Positions 1 through 11,567 of a DNA stretch of 64,000 nt are shown piece after piece. The position numbers were made by a program, and so were the translations under genes. A model generated the notes under the pieces. The model worked only from the letters and a program-made list of their open reading frames with translations, made no database searches and was not told where the DNA came from. Position 1 is the stretch's first letter, and the number at the start of each line of letters is the position of its first letter. This DNA comes from Gnetum montanum (taxonomy: Eukaryota; Streptophyta; Gnetopsida; Gnetales; Gnetaceae), in assembly GCA_015680685.1 (NCBI GenBank), contig MNCI01023529.1, positions 151,785 to 215,784 on the forward strand, read 5' to 3'.

Positions 1-270
1 AAAAAGATCAGAGTAATCACTATAAAAGGAGACTCAAGATTAGTTTGTGAATAAGTAAAGGATAACTGTGTAGTAAATAGCTTATTATTAAGACCTTATA
101 AGCAACTTACTTGTAAGATGTTAGATTAGTTTCAACATTGCCAACATTGCCAAATAGAGCATATAAATAGAGTAGAGAATCTTATAGTAGATGATTTGGC
201 AAAGGTAGCTTCAACATTGGATATGCAAATAATAGAAAGTTACAAAGATGTAATGATTGAAGAAGAACAT
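1..270 (+). pseudogene. Archaeal-type RNase H (aRH) fragment of a Ty3/gypsy retroelement
   Basis: Reading frame from base 7 gives a KGDSRLV motif followed about 45 residues later by NLIVDDLAKVAS. These match the third and fourth acidic sites of the plant-type second RNase H, seen as KGDSQLV and IIVDALAMLA in the better preserved copy near 32770-32950. Two in-frame stops (near 52 and 124) show it is dead. The frame continues to about 390 without recognisable integrase. The window edge cuts the left side. It differs enough from the other copies that I treat it as a separate family. Confidence 0.6.
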
Positions 271-604
271 AAGCCATCAGTACCAGAAAATAATAGAATA
301 GGATTCATCACTTCAAAGATGGCTTATGAGAAGGTTAGAGATATGAGGATTCCTACCAAAGTAACCCTCATCATTCTCTTCCCATCTTAAGAATAGTCCA
401 TGAATAAAGGACTTGATAATGTATAGTTTGTTTGTTTTTTTTAGAATGAGGTTTTTATACCACCAAACCTTATGTTTGATGGATATTTTCCTCCAAAAAT
501 ATTTATCTTTTCATCTATAAAAAGTTCAAGTAAGCTTCAAGTATAGTTCAATTTTAAAATGGGGCTTGCATAAATTTCTTTAAGCCTTTTAAAGGGGGCA
601 GAAA
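271..604 (+). other. Unassigned stretch ending in a polypurine tract
   Basis: No integrase motif is visible after the aRH frame ends near 390. The stretch closes with a purine run (AAAGGGGGCAGAAA, 591-604) directly before a TG-starting LTR-like sequence, the expected place of a plus-strand primer. The integrase part of this element appears deleted or too diverged to see. Confidence 0.4.
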
Positions 605-640
605 TGTTGGCACATTTTGGTCATTTCATGGAATAGGTTG
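605..640 (+). repeat. Start of an LTR (TGTTGGCAC family)
   Basis: The sequence begins TGTTGGCACATTTTGG, right after a polypurine run. The same start, TGTTGGCACATTTGGCC, occurs on the minus strand ending at 50597. Similarity between the two fades after about 30 bases, so only the LTR start is supported and its right end is not located. Confidence 0.45.
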
Positions 641-2990
641 GCATGATTAAAAAAACATTTTGTAAAAATGAAGAATCCAAGTAACTGCAATTGATAATAA
701 AATGGTCATGAAGCTATTTGTTCATGTGTCCTGTATATGAAGTGCAAAACAAAAAGATCAGAAATGATACCTAAATCTATTGAAGTCGTACCGACTCAGC
801 TTAGGTCGACAAAATTTCTAAGCCTGCAACTAATCAATGAATTGTTGATTTATGACCAATCTAAAAAGCTATGAAATAGTTACACACAAATAAGGAGATC
901 AGCTAGTGCTCATGAAACTACGTATATGATGTTATTGTGTGAGGGCGTGGTGACCTCTTCCTTCCCGATACTAGATTTATGAGGCATGAGGTCATGAATG
1001 AACAAGCTCATGAGCCCACCTTTGTTCTATGACTTCTATCATAGATGTTTACAAAAAGGTAAATCCAAGGCACACTGACATACCAATTAGGAAAATTTGT
1101 GTGTGTATATTGACAGCCCAGTCTAGTCTATTTAAGTGGAGGCAACAATGCATAGCTCAGTGCTGCACTGAAATCAGAAATTGGAAAACCTTGCCAGTAA
1201 TTTTATGGTGTGTAGCTTTCACTCAACCATGACTTTCTTAGTGCATCATTGGATAAGGAGACCAAGACGTGACCAAATATTTTACAATGGTCATCGAATG
1301 CAAAAAAAAGCGACTATCAAGTATTAAATGGAAAAACAAGCCTAGTAATGTTTGGGATGGTAGAACAAAGGTCATTTATGCAGTTGGCTTCCCCATGGAT
1401 ATTCTCCTATTTCAAACCACATTCTCTTTTGAAACGAACAATGACCACCTTTCCCTGGTGAATCCCTAGCCATGTTAAGTTATGTATCGACGTTCTGATT
1501 TTGAGGAAGAAGTCCACATTGCTATGTTTGCTAGCATTCTACACTCTTAGAGTTATGAGCTCTGAATTAAAAATACATGAGCTTACTATCAAAGCTACCA
1601 AGTTCTTGTAAAGGAGGACAAAAAAATGAATTACTAGCAGTACAAATATGCAACATTTCTACTAGGAACTCATTAAAAAATGCTGGCTACATCGTGCATG
1701 GACTCAACTACCTTCTCAACTCCACATTTCTGAATTCCCTGCACTTGACATTGCAAGTTTCTGAATAACCAAAATATCCCATCATTTCAGCGCTTGTATT
1801 ATGGAAGATGAGTCAAGCTTGACATGGAAGAGAAGATAGTGCCCTTTTTATAAATGACCATGCCTTATTGCTAGAGCAACAAAGAAGAAGCAATTAGAGA
1901 AGGAGGAACCATATATAAAGTAGTAAATGAAGACAATCTTTAGGGTTTTCAATCCGGTGACCAGCACAGTGACACGCAACATAGTAGCTGCCAAAGGATC
2001 ATGTGCAAAGCTAGTTTTAGTTGTTACGAGCGATGCACGGGTGACGTTAGATAATAATGATGGCATTGTGTGTTCGATGGCGAAGGCTGTGGATCTAGTG
2101 TAGCAAAGTGATGACCAGGCACGTGGTATATGGATACTTCGATGGGAAAGCAGTAGTAGCAACAACGTTTGAGAAAACGTGGAGCGCCATCCCAATGGCA
2201 ATGTCATGGATGAGGATTATCCACAATGCATAGGGTAGATGCTGAACAAGGTGCAGCACTCATCCACCTTACACGCATGAAAGATGAAAGAGCTTGTGGC
2301 TCTGCATCGCATGCATGCCCAAACTTTTTTGGAGGATGCCAAAAATATTTTAGTAATTCTCAGAAGATTTTTAGTAACCATCATTAAACTTGTTCTATTT
2401 GAAATAAATCATGAAAGGCACCTATGGATGCAGCAATGGTAGATCCTCCACTAGCATATCCTTCCTCTTGGAAACTGATTTCCTATGCAGCCTGACCAGT
2501 ACATGCCATGTTGCCAATAAAAGGAAAACCAGTGGCCAAAAGTTAAGCCAATCCGCAGCAAACACCAAAGAAACACAAATGGGCATTACCTGTACATAGC
2601 AACACCACCAGATGTAGTGGCAAAATGTTCAGAGGATGAAACGGTATTCCTAACAACATCACCCATGAAAAAGGACTCTCCATCATATACCTCATCATTC
2701 TCCAGGCATACACACCATCAAACATTCCTGCTGCATGTTAACATCAACAACAACTTCCATATCAAACCTGGAGCACCTCATCATCATGACTAGTGGCATC
2801 ATTAAACGTACACCGCAACAACACACACACATACTCACATTAACTACTGAGTCTATTTGGAGGTATCTGGGCCTTGGTGTTGCCAAAAGACCAGCAAGCA
2901 TCTAAATCCTGTTTGAGGACACTCGTTGGCAGTCGCATCCCAAATGGTCAGCAACAGTTGCATGATGGTGATTCTTGTCTCTCTCCTTGT
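641..2990. other. No recognisable gene; unassigned old sequence
   Basis: Short open frames are scattered on both strands, none longer than about 120 codons and none with a motif I recognise. Part of the left side may be the body of the LTR that starts at 605. The rest does not share the CTAG-rich, GCTATGCTC-rich texture of the neighbouring elements. Confidence 0.4.
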
Positions 2991-2992
2991 TT

Positions 2993-3840
2993 TTAGTCTT
3001 TTGTTACTACAACCATAGTTGTATGTTCTTTTTTGGTTTTATTTCTATCCCTCATCGCATGTTGCTTTTTATAGGTAACATAAGCTAGATCGTTGCTTGT
3101 CTCAACTACCTCCATAATATTCTTAGTTTGTGAAAAGGCTTGGCTTAGCGACCAAAGCTCTAAGTAGTAGAGCTGTAACTTAATGAAGTCATTTACTACT
3201 CCCTTGTGCATGGCCAAGAGGTAAGTTTCAACAATAGGCTTTGGAATCTCATCAAGTATTAAGTTCCACCTGTGAATGAACCTTTTGGCTGATTCAAGTG
3301 GCCCCTGCTTCACCTTCATCAATTGATCCAATGTGGCATCTAGCTTCAAGTTGTATTTGAAGTGGTTGAAAAATTAGTTAATTAAGTCCTCAAGGAAGAG
3401 ATGAAACCTCTAGGCAAGGTTCGATACTAATCTTGAGTCTTATCCTTAAGAGACAAGGGAAAAATCCTTAGAATTATATGAGGCCAAGCTTACAAAAAGA
3501 GGTACTTAGATTGAAAGGTGACTAGGTGTGCATTAGGATCCCCTTCATCATTGTATTTGATGAAGGTTGGTATGGGCATGCCAATGAGCAAGGGCATTTG
3601 AGGTACAATAGGGCTTATAGGATCATCTTGGTAAAATTCTAAAACCTTGACCATCTTACTTGTATTAGCCTTGAGGTTTTGCAGCTCTTCATTAAGGGCT
3701 TAGATCATTTGGAAGGCTTGATCCAAGCCTTGGAGCATCCCTGTGGGCTGCAGTTCCTATATTGATGGTTGAAAATGGAGTTCTAAAGCTTGGGGTTCTG
3801 TTCATACCTAAAGTTGTGCTATTCCTAGCATGTAATGCCA
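2993..3840 (-). pseudogene. Retrotransposon gag fragment (copy F)
   Basis: Capsid-type gag (Retrotrans_gag family). Reading leftwards it contains YQDDPISP near 3640, then, after a frame change, a 118-codon open stretch (3349-2993) with the family core LDQLMKVKQGPLES, FIHRWN and VVNDFIKLQLYYLE, followed by a basic lysine-rich tail. The same blocks occur in order in the gag of copies A (21500-22100), B (61654-61418) and C (52660-52450). It lacks the zinc-knuckle end and protease, which should lie below 2990, and is cut near 3840 where oppositely oriented sequence begins. It is a rearranged scrap, not an active gene. Confidence 0.8.
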
Positions 3841-5479
3841 CACATCGATTCAACATGGTAAGCATATGTTCGCTATGATGTTATATTAGCATAAGTTAAG
3901 CATTCATCCACCATGATGTTAAATTGACATAGTTCGTTTGCTATGACATTAAACTGGCATCCACACCTCACATCCACCACAATGTTAAACTAGCACAACA
4001 TTCATCCTTAGGTCACAATGTTAAACTGGCACAACAACACATTTGCTACAACATTAAACTAGCATAATAGTCCACTATGACTGTAAATTGGCATAACTTG
4101 TTTGCTATGACATTAAACTAGTGCAGTGGTCTACTAGGACTATAACTAGCACACCATGGTCTACCAAGACCTTAATCTAGGTTCATCATCAGTCATGCAT
4201 AGTTCTATGAGCAAGCAAGCCAGAGTAATTTTAACTCCTCCACTTCCCCCATCACCACCCTCCCCCCCTCCTCCCCTCCCCCTCCCAACATTTTTGCATC
4301 ATGTGGGCAGGGATACACTAGCCATCGACTTAACCTTTGGAGCACTTGCAACATTATGATCCCCTATAATTTTGCTGATTTTTGTGAGCTCTTGCCATCA
4401 GTTCAACCTTTGGAGCATTTGTAGCATCATCTCCCATTAACATTTCACTAGCTTTTTGAACACCTACAACTGGGGTAGCCTTTGGAGCATTCATAGCATC
4501 ATAACCCCTAGCATTTTTATTTGCATTTCATGTTTTGTGTGGTTTTCTTGTCTTCTTAGAGTTGTGTTTGCAAGATGAAGCCCCTAGGCAGTTGTGCAAA
4601 GGTGCGTCGCATCGCGTTGCTCTGATGTGCATGATTAGGCTAGTTGAGTGCCTCAAGAGTGCACATCCCTACTATCCTATTATAGCCTACCTACACCCAT
4701 CCCTATGTCTCCATACCCTTACATTCCCCTACATAGTCAACCTTGCAAAACCGTCTGATACATACATGCTACAACCACATGGAACCCTTTGCAAGTTAAA
4801 CCGTAGAACCCAAGGTAGACATAACATAAGTTGTCCCATGGAGAGCCTTTGTTGGTTGGTTAAAGCCTAGGTAGATGTAACACAAGTCATCCTAGGGAGG
4901 AAACACCTATGGTACAAATGTGACGTGGTTTCACAAGCATCAAAGCAAAGCCCATCTAGTGGCACACAGTCCACTTGATGAAAAGTACATTGAAGCTAGC
5001 ATTTAGCAATAGGTAGAACCTACAACAAAAAAGAAAAAGCAAAAAGAAAAAATGAAAAAAATAAAAAAAATAAAAAAGATTAAAGGGAAGAAGGCACATC
5101 CCCAAGCAAATCAGCAGAGCTACAATTTTGCAACTAGTCTAGCCCTGAATCCACACTGACTCTCTCATGAGCACTTTGACAAGAGGTCAATATTTTTAGG
5201 AGCAAGCCATCCTAGTGCCATGGTCCACCATTAGCCATGCTAAATTCCTGTCCTAAATCATGACATCCTATTTTCACTTCATTTCCCCTTTCCCCCCCTC
5301 CCCCCACCCTACATATTACCTACATCTTTTACTCCCTAGCATACTACCATCCATAGCACTCTTGAGCATGGTGTAACAACATTTGATCAAGTATTAATGA
5401 GTGATGTTAGTGCCAAGCCTGTTATGGTGTTTTGCAATTCTTTGTTGATGTTTATTAGGCCACTCCTTTAGACATCAAC
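3840..5479 (+). mobile_element. 3' tail of a plus-strand Tat-like element (copy E)
   Basis: This matches the non-coding stretch between integrase and 3' LTR in copy A (34269-35899). Both begin with repeats of a TTAAACTGGCA-type unit, continue through a block containing TTTTCTTGTCTTCTT followed by AGAGTTGTGTTTG (4540-4570; A has a near-identical block at 35210-35232) and end at the same polypurine tract. Integrase is missing; the left end abuts a minus-strand gag scrap near 3840. A pyrimidine run at 4228-4290 gives a spurious proline-rich frame. Confidence 0.65.
3860..4150 (+). repeat. TTAAACTRGCA minisatellite after integrase position, copy E
   Basis: About ten degenerate copies of a unit close to CTATGACATTAAACTGGCAT, spaced 25-45 bases. 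The same core recurs in A at 24541-24790, 30324-30700 and 34286-35000, and on the other strand in B, C and D. Confidence 0.7.
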
Positions 5480-5490
5480 AAAGAGGGGCC
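5480..5490 (+). other. Polypurine tract of copy E
   Basis: AAAGAGGGGCC lies two bases before the LTR start TGAAACACC. The identical tract precedes the 3' LTRs of A (35900-35911) and C (38373-38384, minus). Confidence 0.8.
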
Positions 5491-5492
5491 AA

Positions 5493-6085
5493 TGAAACAC
5501 CATCAAATTTAGGCTATAGCATATCGACTACAAATTTGCCTAAGTGTCAGCATGAGGCCACTTTCTACAAATTTTTCTAAGTCCTAGGACTACACTCTTC
5601 ACTATCCCAAAGCGTAGTTAGCCTAGTGGAGAGCATATTCAGCTCCAAAAATTGATTTTTAATAATTCTGCCTAATGTCATCATGAAGCAAGAAGCTGCA
5701 AATTTTTTGAAGTGTTGGGACTATGCTCTCCATAACCCCAGAGCACAGTCAACTTAGTAGATAGCGTAGTCAACATCAAACACCAGTTTTACAAAATTTT
5801 CTAAGTGACAAGCTAGTTACTATATATTTTTCTACGTGGTAAAACTACACTCTCCACTGGCCTAGAGTGTAATCAAGTGTAGTTAGCATGAAAGGCCGAA
5901 TTTTGCAAAAATTTCCTAAGTGTTAATGCTATTCTTTCCACCAGCCCAAAGCATAGTCAACTGGAGGCTAGTTTTTGTAGATTTTTTCCAAGTATTGAAA
6001 CTACACTTGACCCTATTTTGGAGTGTAGTTAGCCTTCCATGGAGAGTCTAGTTAGCACAAAACGATGTTTTGTAAATTTTTTTCT
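5493..6085 (+). repeat. Truncated 3' LTR of copy E
   Basis: It starts TGAAACACCATC after the polypurine tract and carries recurring CTACACTCTCC...GAGTGTAGT hairpins spaced by TTTTCTAAGTG, as in the C LTR. It stops near 6085 where the minus-strand integrase of copy D begins, so over 1 kb of LTR is missing. Confidence 0.7.
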
Positions 6086-9000
6086 AAGTGTGTAGACTTG
6101 TTGCTCATGACATTGTTGTTTGCTATTGCTTAGCATCTTCTTGAGAACGTTGATGATGACTTTGTTAGTTGCCTTTGCTTGGCCATTTACTTGAGGGTAG
6201 TATGATGACAAAAAGAAATGTTTAATACCAAAGTGCTCATGAGAGTCTTTAGTTTTAACATTGCTAAATTGTAGCCTGTTGTCTGTTATTATCATTATGG
6301 ATAAGCTGAAATGGGTCACTATGTTATCAAGCATGAATTTTCAAAGTTGTTATGATGTTGTCTTCCTAAGGGAAATAGCCTCAACCCACTTGGTAAAGTA
6401 TTCAATTATAGTTATTATGTAGCTATTCCTTGTGGAGAACTTAGGCATTATTGGTCCAATGATGTCCAAGTCCCAATGTTGGAATGGCTACATGATCTAC
6501 ATTATGTGCAATTCAATTGGTGCCACATGCATTAAATTGCCATGTCAATGACATATGTTGCATGTTTTGACCTTTGAGATGCAAGCGCACTTCATGTAAG
6601 GCCAATAATAGCCTAACCATCTAATTTTTTTGCCATTTCCCTAGGTGCTATGTGACCTCTGTATAGTCCCTCATGAACTTGTTCGATGATTGTCTACACT
6701 TCACTGTTGCTTACATAGGTTAGTAGCATGCCATCGTGGGATCTGCGGCATAGCATGCTATTACCCACAATGATGCACTACCGTGAATGTTTATGCATTG
6801 CATCTTTTTAAGTGATAGTTAAATGTTTGAGAGGCTCACCCTATAGAAGGTATGCCTTAATGTCATTGTACCACTCTCCTACATGGGTTGTGCTTACTAT
6901 GGCTATGGATGCAATCTTAGTGATTTTCATGATAGGAATAGTGAAATTTTCCACTGAGGTGGGCAATGCATGGAACATGTTAGGTGTGATGCTTAGGGCT
7001 AATGTTGTTAGTGCACCGACTATGGTGTTTTCATTCTAGGGAATGTGTTGGACATCGGTAGTTATAAGTTGTTGAAGCAAGTGGTTTGCCAGGTCACACT
7101 AAGGTTGTAAATGTTGGGCCTTGTAGGCATAAACCTTTATCACTTGGTTGACTACTAATTGTGAGTCACCTTGGATTTCTATGCATTGAATCCCTAGGTT
7201 GCATGTTGTAAGGATACCTTAGAGGAGACCTTCGTACTTTGTCACGTTGTTAGTGCAAGGGAATGAAAAATGATATGCAAAGGGTTAGATCTCCCCAAAA
7301 GAAAATATGATAATGGTAGTGGTGCTATCCCCTTCGGAGGTTGAAGCTCTGTCAAAATGCAGGAGTACCTCATAGTTGTTGGGCACTTGGCTAATGCTGC
7401 TAATGTTCTCATCTAGGAATTTTAGATCTATGGCTTCTTGATTGTTTATGGGTAAAATCGTGGGTTGTGTGGCTATAGCTTGATCTTTTATTGAGTCTTG
7501 CACAACATACTATAGGTCAAACTCCACTATTATTAGTTTCCATTATGTAATATGACTACTTTTGTAGATGTTTGTTGTGATTTCTTAGAGTACATTATTT
7601 TTGCAAATGATATTGACTTGATTGCAAAAAATGTAGTGCCTTCACTTCTTCAATGAGAAGACTAAGGTGAGGTAGTGCTTTTCTACATCATTATATTTTG
7701 CTTCATGAGCTACTAATGTGTGGATTAAGTAGTAAACTGGGACCTTTATACCATCATCTCGCTTTTGGAAAAGCAGAGAAGTGATGGATGTGTTAGATGT
7801 GGAAAGGTAGATGTAAAAAGATTTATCTCCTTATGGAGAATGAACTATAGGAAGTTGTGCTAGCTCTTACTTAAGGTTGTCAAATGCTTATTAGCATTGA
7901 GCTATCCACTCAAAGTGGGATCCTTTCTTAAGTAGATGTTGCATTCACTGTAACTTATTTGTTAAGCATGTGATAAACATGTGTATGAATAGTAATGTAC
8001 CTTTTGATCCTTGTAGCTCCTTAAGGTTTCCTAGGGATGCTATGTTGGTTATGGCCTTAACCTTGTTAGGTTCTATACATATTCCTACTTTAGATACTAC
8101 AAAACTAAGCATCTGACTAGTTTTGATGCTGAAAACACATGTCTTGGGGTTCAACCTAAGATTGTGTTTTAAGTAATGTTTAAGCACTATGTCTAGATCA
8201 TTTACATGGTTGTGAGATGCTTTGGACTTAACCATGATGTCATCAACGTAATCATTGAGCAAAATTAGCATGTAATTACTAAAGATTTATGTCATTACAT
8301 GTTGATATGTTGCTCCTACATTCTTGAGTCCAAAAAGCATCATGGTATAGCAAAATGTACTATAGGGGGTCATGAAAATTATGCTTAGTTGGTGCTCAGG
8401 GTTGATTCAAATCTAGTTGTAGCTTGAGAACCTATCCATGAAGGATAACAAGGTGTTTCCAACTATGGTATTGATCAATTCATCAATATTGGGCAACAAA
8501 AAATCATCTTTGATGGTTGCCTTGTTTAGGTCCTCGAATTCTATGTAAATGTGTATATGTCTATTTTTCTTAGGCACAATTACAATGTTGGAGACCCATT
8601 CTGCATAGTCAATAGCCCGAATGAAACCAGCTTTGTAAAGCTTGGTGATTTCATCATGAATCACCAACACCACCTTAGGTCAAACCTTGCACACCTTCTA
8701 TTTTACTAGTTTAATGCAAGGATCAAGAATGATATTGTGTTGGACTAGCTAAGGATCTAGCCCTGGAATGTCCTAATATGACTATGCAAAGGCCTTGATG
8801 TTATCGTTTGACACCTTAGCGATGTCTTGGGCATCCTAGGTATCTAGTGAGGAGCTTAGTTTTAGTGTTTTTGCCTCACCATTGGCTTTTGTCATAGGGA
8901 TCTCAACAAGGGGATCCTTTGTGACATCCCCCGCCTCTAGATCGAGAGCCTTAACTAGATGGTTGGTCTAGCCTAGTGGTGCCTCTATGGATGCTATGTA

Positions 9001-9114
9001 TTCAGCATAGGTTATAGGCTCAAGGTCTAGGTAATGTAGGTCAATGCATTGCTTGATATTGCCATGAGGTCCTGTAAGGACCATAGGTAAGAGAAGTTTC
9101 TTAGGCATGCCCAT
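6086..9114 (-). pseudogene. RT-RNaseH-aRH-integrase polyprotein, copy D
   Basis: Second half of a Tat-lineage pol. Reading from an ATG at 9114 leftwards: a spacer region, then RT (about 8700-7945) with VSNIVIVPKKN and an intact YVDDIMVK active site. The RNase H is badly decayed. The aRH (7503 to about 7080) has HFDRASTSEG. Integrase (about 6790-6086) keeps the second catalytic aspartate in ITDNRLQF, but the expected glutamate of the GQAEATNK block is lysine. It is cut at 6086 by the LTR of copy E, so the integrase C-terminus is lost. Many stops, mostly TAG, interrupt the frame. A splice-acceptor-like TTTTGTAG ends just upstream of the start, at 9124-9125. Confidence 0.85.
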
Positions 9115-9122
9115 GTCATATT

Positions 9123-9140
9123 CCTACAAAATAAACCATG
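9123..9140 (-). promoter_or_regulatory. Predicted 3' splice acceptor before pol, copy D
   Basis: The minus strand reads TTTATTTTGTAG then GA about ten bases before the first ATG of the RT frame. B, C and A have a comparable acceptor at the same place. This fits the intron between protease and RT known from Ogre elements; splicing itself is inferred. Confidence 0.55.
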
Positions 9141-11567
9141 AAAATGTTAAGCAACACCTGTCTTAACCAAGTTAATATGAAAAAATGATAAAAAAGTAAT
9201 GTGATGAAATTTTTCCTAAGTATGCAATAGAGGCTATAAAGAAGGGTAAGCATGTGTGTACCAGTTTTAGGTCTTAGTAGGCCGTGCATGCTAGTTTTAG
9301 GTCTTAGCATACCATGCATGCCAATTTTAGGTCTTAGCAAACTGTAGATGCATCATATGTGTCATTATGGGGAAGGCTGGCCATGCTTGAAAAGTGGAAT
9401 TGGCTCTAGCATTCACTAGGTGATTAAAAGTTGAAAATTTTCTGTAAGTATAGGTGACTGTGATCTCACCCAACTATGCTCTTATCCAAACTACACTCTC
9501 ACCCAAAAGGTAAAAATTTTGGCTAAGTGTGGAACATAGTCTCAGGTTGGTGGGTCATTAAATGACCTAAGAAGGGTATATATGTGCATTTTCACCACAT
9601 GTAGGTTTTCATTTTCAAGCTTTCAAATGAAAATTTCAAAGTGTAGTCTCTCCATCACTATTATGATTGCTAGTGAAGAGTGTAGTTGGAGCTAGATGAC
9701 ATGCCAAAGTGGACACCTGCACCCAAGATTGGAAAACGTGAATGAGGGGCAACAAGCACTAGGCTGCCTACCATAGGCACACGTGAAGGAGAGGAGGCCA
9801 TCAACATCTACTAGGTACCCCAACTACGCTCTCCCCTTTGCTTTTTTTTCATCATTTTTTGGCCGTTAAAAAGGTTTGGAGTGTAGGCTTGTTTGATGCC
9901 CTGCCATGGTAGGGCCTGCCACCACTACGTGCCATTTCCATAGTGGCGGTGATAGGGAGGGGTGCAATCATGGGGAGGGTTTTGGCTATTTTGTAGGAAT
10001 TTAGGGTTTTCTATGTGGGCCATGGGGGAAAACCATAGGCTACCTTGCATGGCATGGAGGAGGTGGGGAATAGTTGTTGTTGCAAACTACAGCATGGCCC
10101 TAGGGGTTGCACATGGGGTTGCAAGGCTACAAGGTTTGGAAGAGTTTGGTAGTAGCAAGGGTTTTTGGATGTTTTCTCTTTTTTCTTTCCTACACATGGT
10201 GTAGGGCTTGGCATTGTAAGGGCCATGGTTGTAGGTGGGTTAGGGAGATGGGCTAAATGGATGGGTGTTGGTCATTTTGGTGATGATCGAGGATGTTCTA
10301 CCATGAGGTGAGGAGTGTGGTTGGGGTTTACCCTACGTTCTATTTTTTCTACTTTTTGGGACATGAACAAGGGTTTTGAAAAACATTTTTCTTGAATTTT
10401 TAAGTTTCTATTCTACTATTACAGTTTGGGACCAGCCACAGATCATAGCCCACAACTTGACCTTAGGGGTCGTGGGTATTTGCTTCATTTTTGTGGCATG
10501 TAGGGGCTTGCTCTTGCACCCTTATTTTTTTGAAAATTTTTGGGCATGGTGTAGGTGCTTTGAATGTGGGGTTGCTACATCCTATGACACAACCATGAGG
10601 GTTATGGGGATGGCAAGAATGGTTAGTACTAGGGTGAATTTTTTTTATTTTCTTTATTTTGTTTTTACACAAGGATGCAAGGGTGTAGTTAGCCATGGCA
10701 ATGAGTGGCAGTGGTTACTGGGTAATGATGTGGCAGGGCATAGGTGTGGCTTGCGATGGCATAGTGGGCATAGGATGTGTAGGGCATGATGGACATAGTG
10801 CACAACATTGTGATAGGGCATAGCATGTAGAGGGTAGTGGGGTGGTGTGTAGAGAGCATTGAGGTGGTGGCCAAGACTTTGCTTCCTACTACTGCAACTA
10901 AGAATATGCTTGCCATGCCTTGGAGGTGCAGTTGACACCAAGTGTTTGACAAAATGGTAGCCTTGAAAGTTAGTTTTTTAGGAATACACTTTGTAGAGAG
11001 CATAGTCAGGAGGCTTATAGAGTTAGAAAAATTTCTCCTCCCTTTTGGACTATGCTCTCTATAGAGTGTAGCCAAGAATTAGATATTTTTTGAAAATTTT
11101 GAACTATGCTCTCCACTACTATAGTTCAAAGTTAGAAAAAAATTTGGGATTTTTGAACTACACTCTCCATTGAGGTGGTTTGAAGTTCAAAAAAATTTGC
11201 TAAAATTTTGCAAACTGTGCATAATGCTAAACTTGTGAAATGTAATAATGCTAATCATAGAAATTGTAATGATGTTAAACCTACGAAAACATGCTAATGC
11301 TAAACTTGTGAAACTTGTTCAATGACATGTTAATCCTTTACAAATGTGTTGTATCCTAGTGAATACTAAATACATCAAATAATTTGGTTGACATTCTATA
11401 CCCATGGGGCCCTAGAGGGCATCACCAAAATTAAAAAAATTTGTTAGTTCACGTTGTATTATGTTAGTTTTGCTAAATAATTTTAATGATTTAATCCCAC
11501 AATTTGCATCCAAAATTTGTATCTATGTATGTGCACTAATGCTTGCTTGTTACTTAGTGGTTGCAAG
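9141..11567. promoter_or_regulatory. Spacer between pol and antisense gene, copy D
   Basis: No gene on either strand. Near 9250-9345 are three copies of a TTTTAGGTCTTAG unit, the minus-strand form of the TTAAACTA minisatellite. From about 9480 and again at 10985-11170 there are GCTATGCTC / GAGTGTAG hairpin units like those of the LTRs. A CATGG-rich block (9890-10900) may be the leader of the antisense gene, since it precedes its first recognisable exon on the same strand. Apparent frames at 9962-10204 and 10376-10789 show no domain. Confidence 0.5.

Noticed and set aside
4156-4359. Proline-rich 67-codon frame
   Set aside because: It comes from a pyrimidine run in the 3' tail of copy E and matches nothing in copy A's tail.
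10376-10789. 137-codon frame in the D spacer
   Set aside because: Low-complexity, G/T-rich, no domain, and not open in the B or C spacers.
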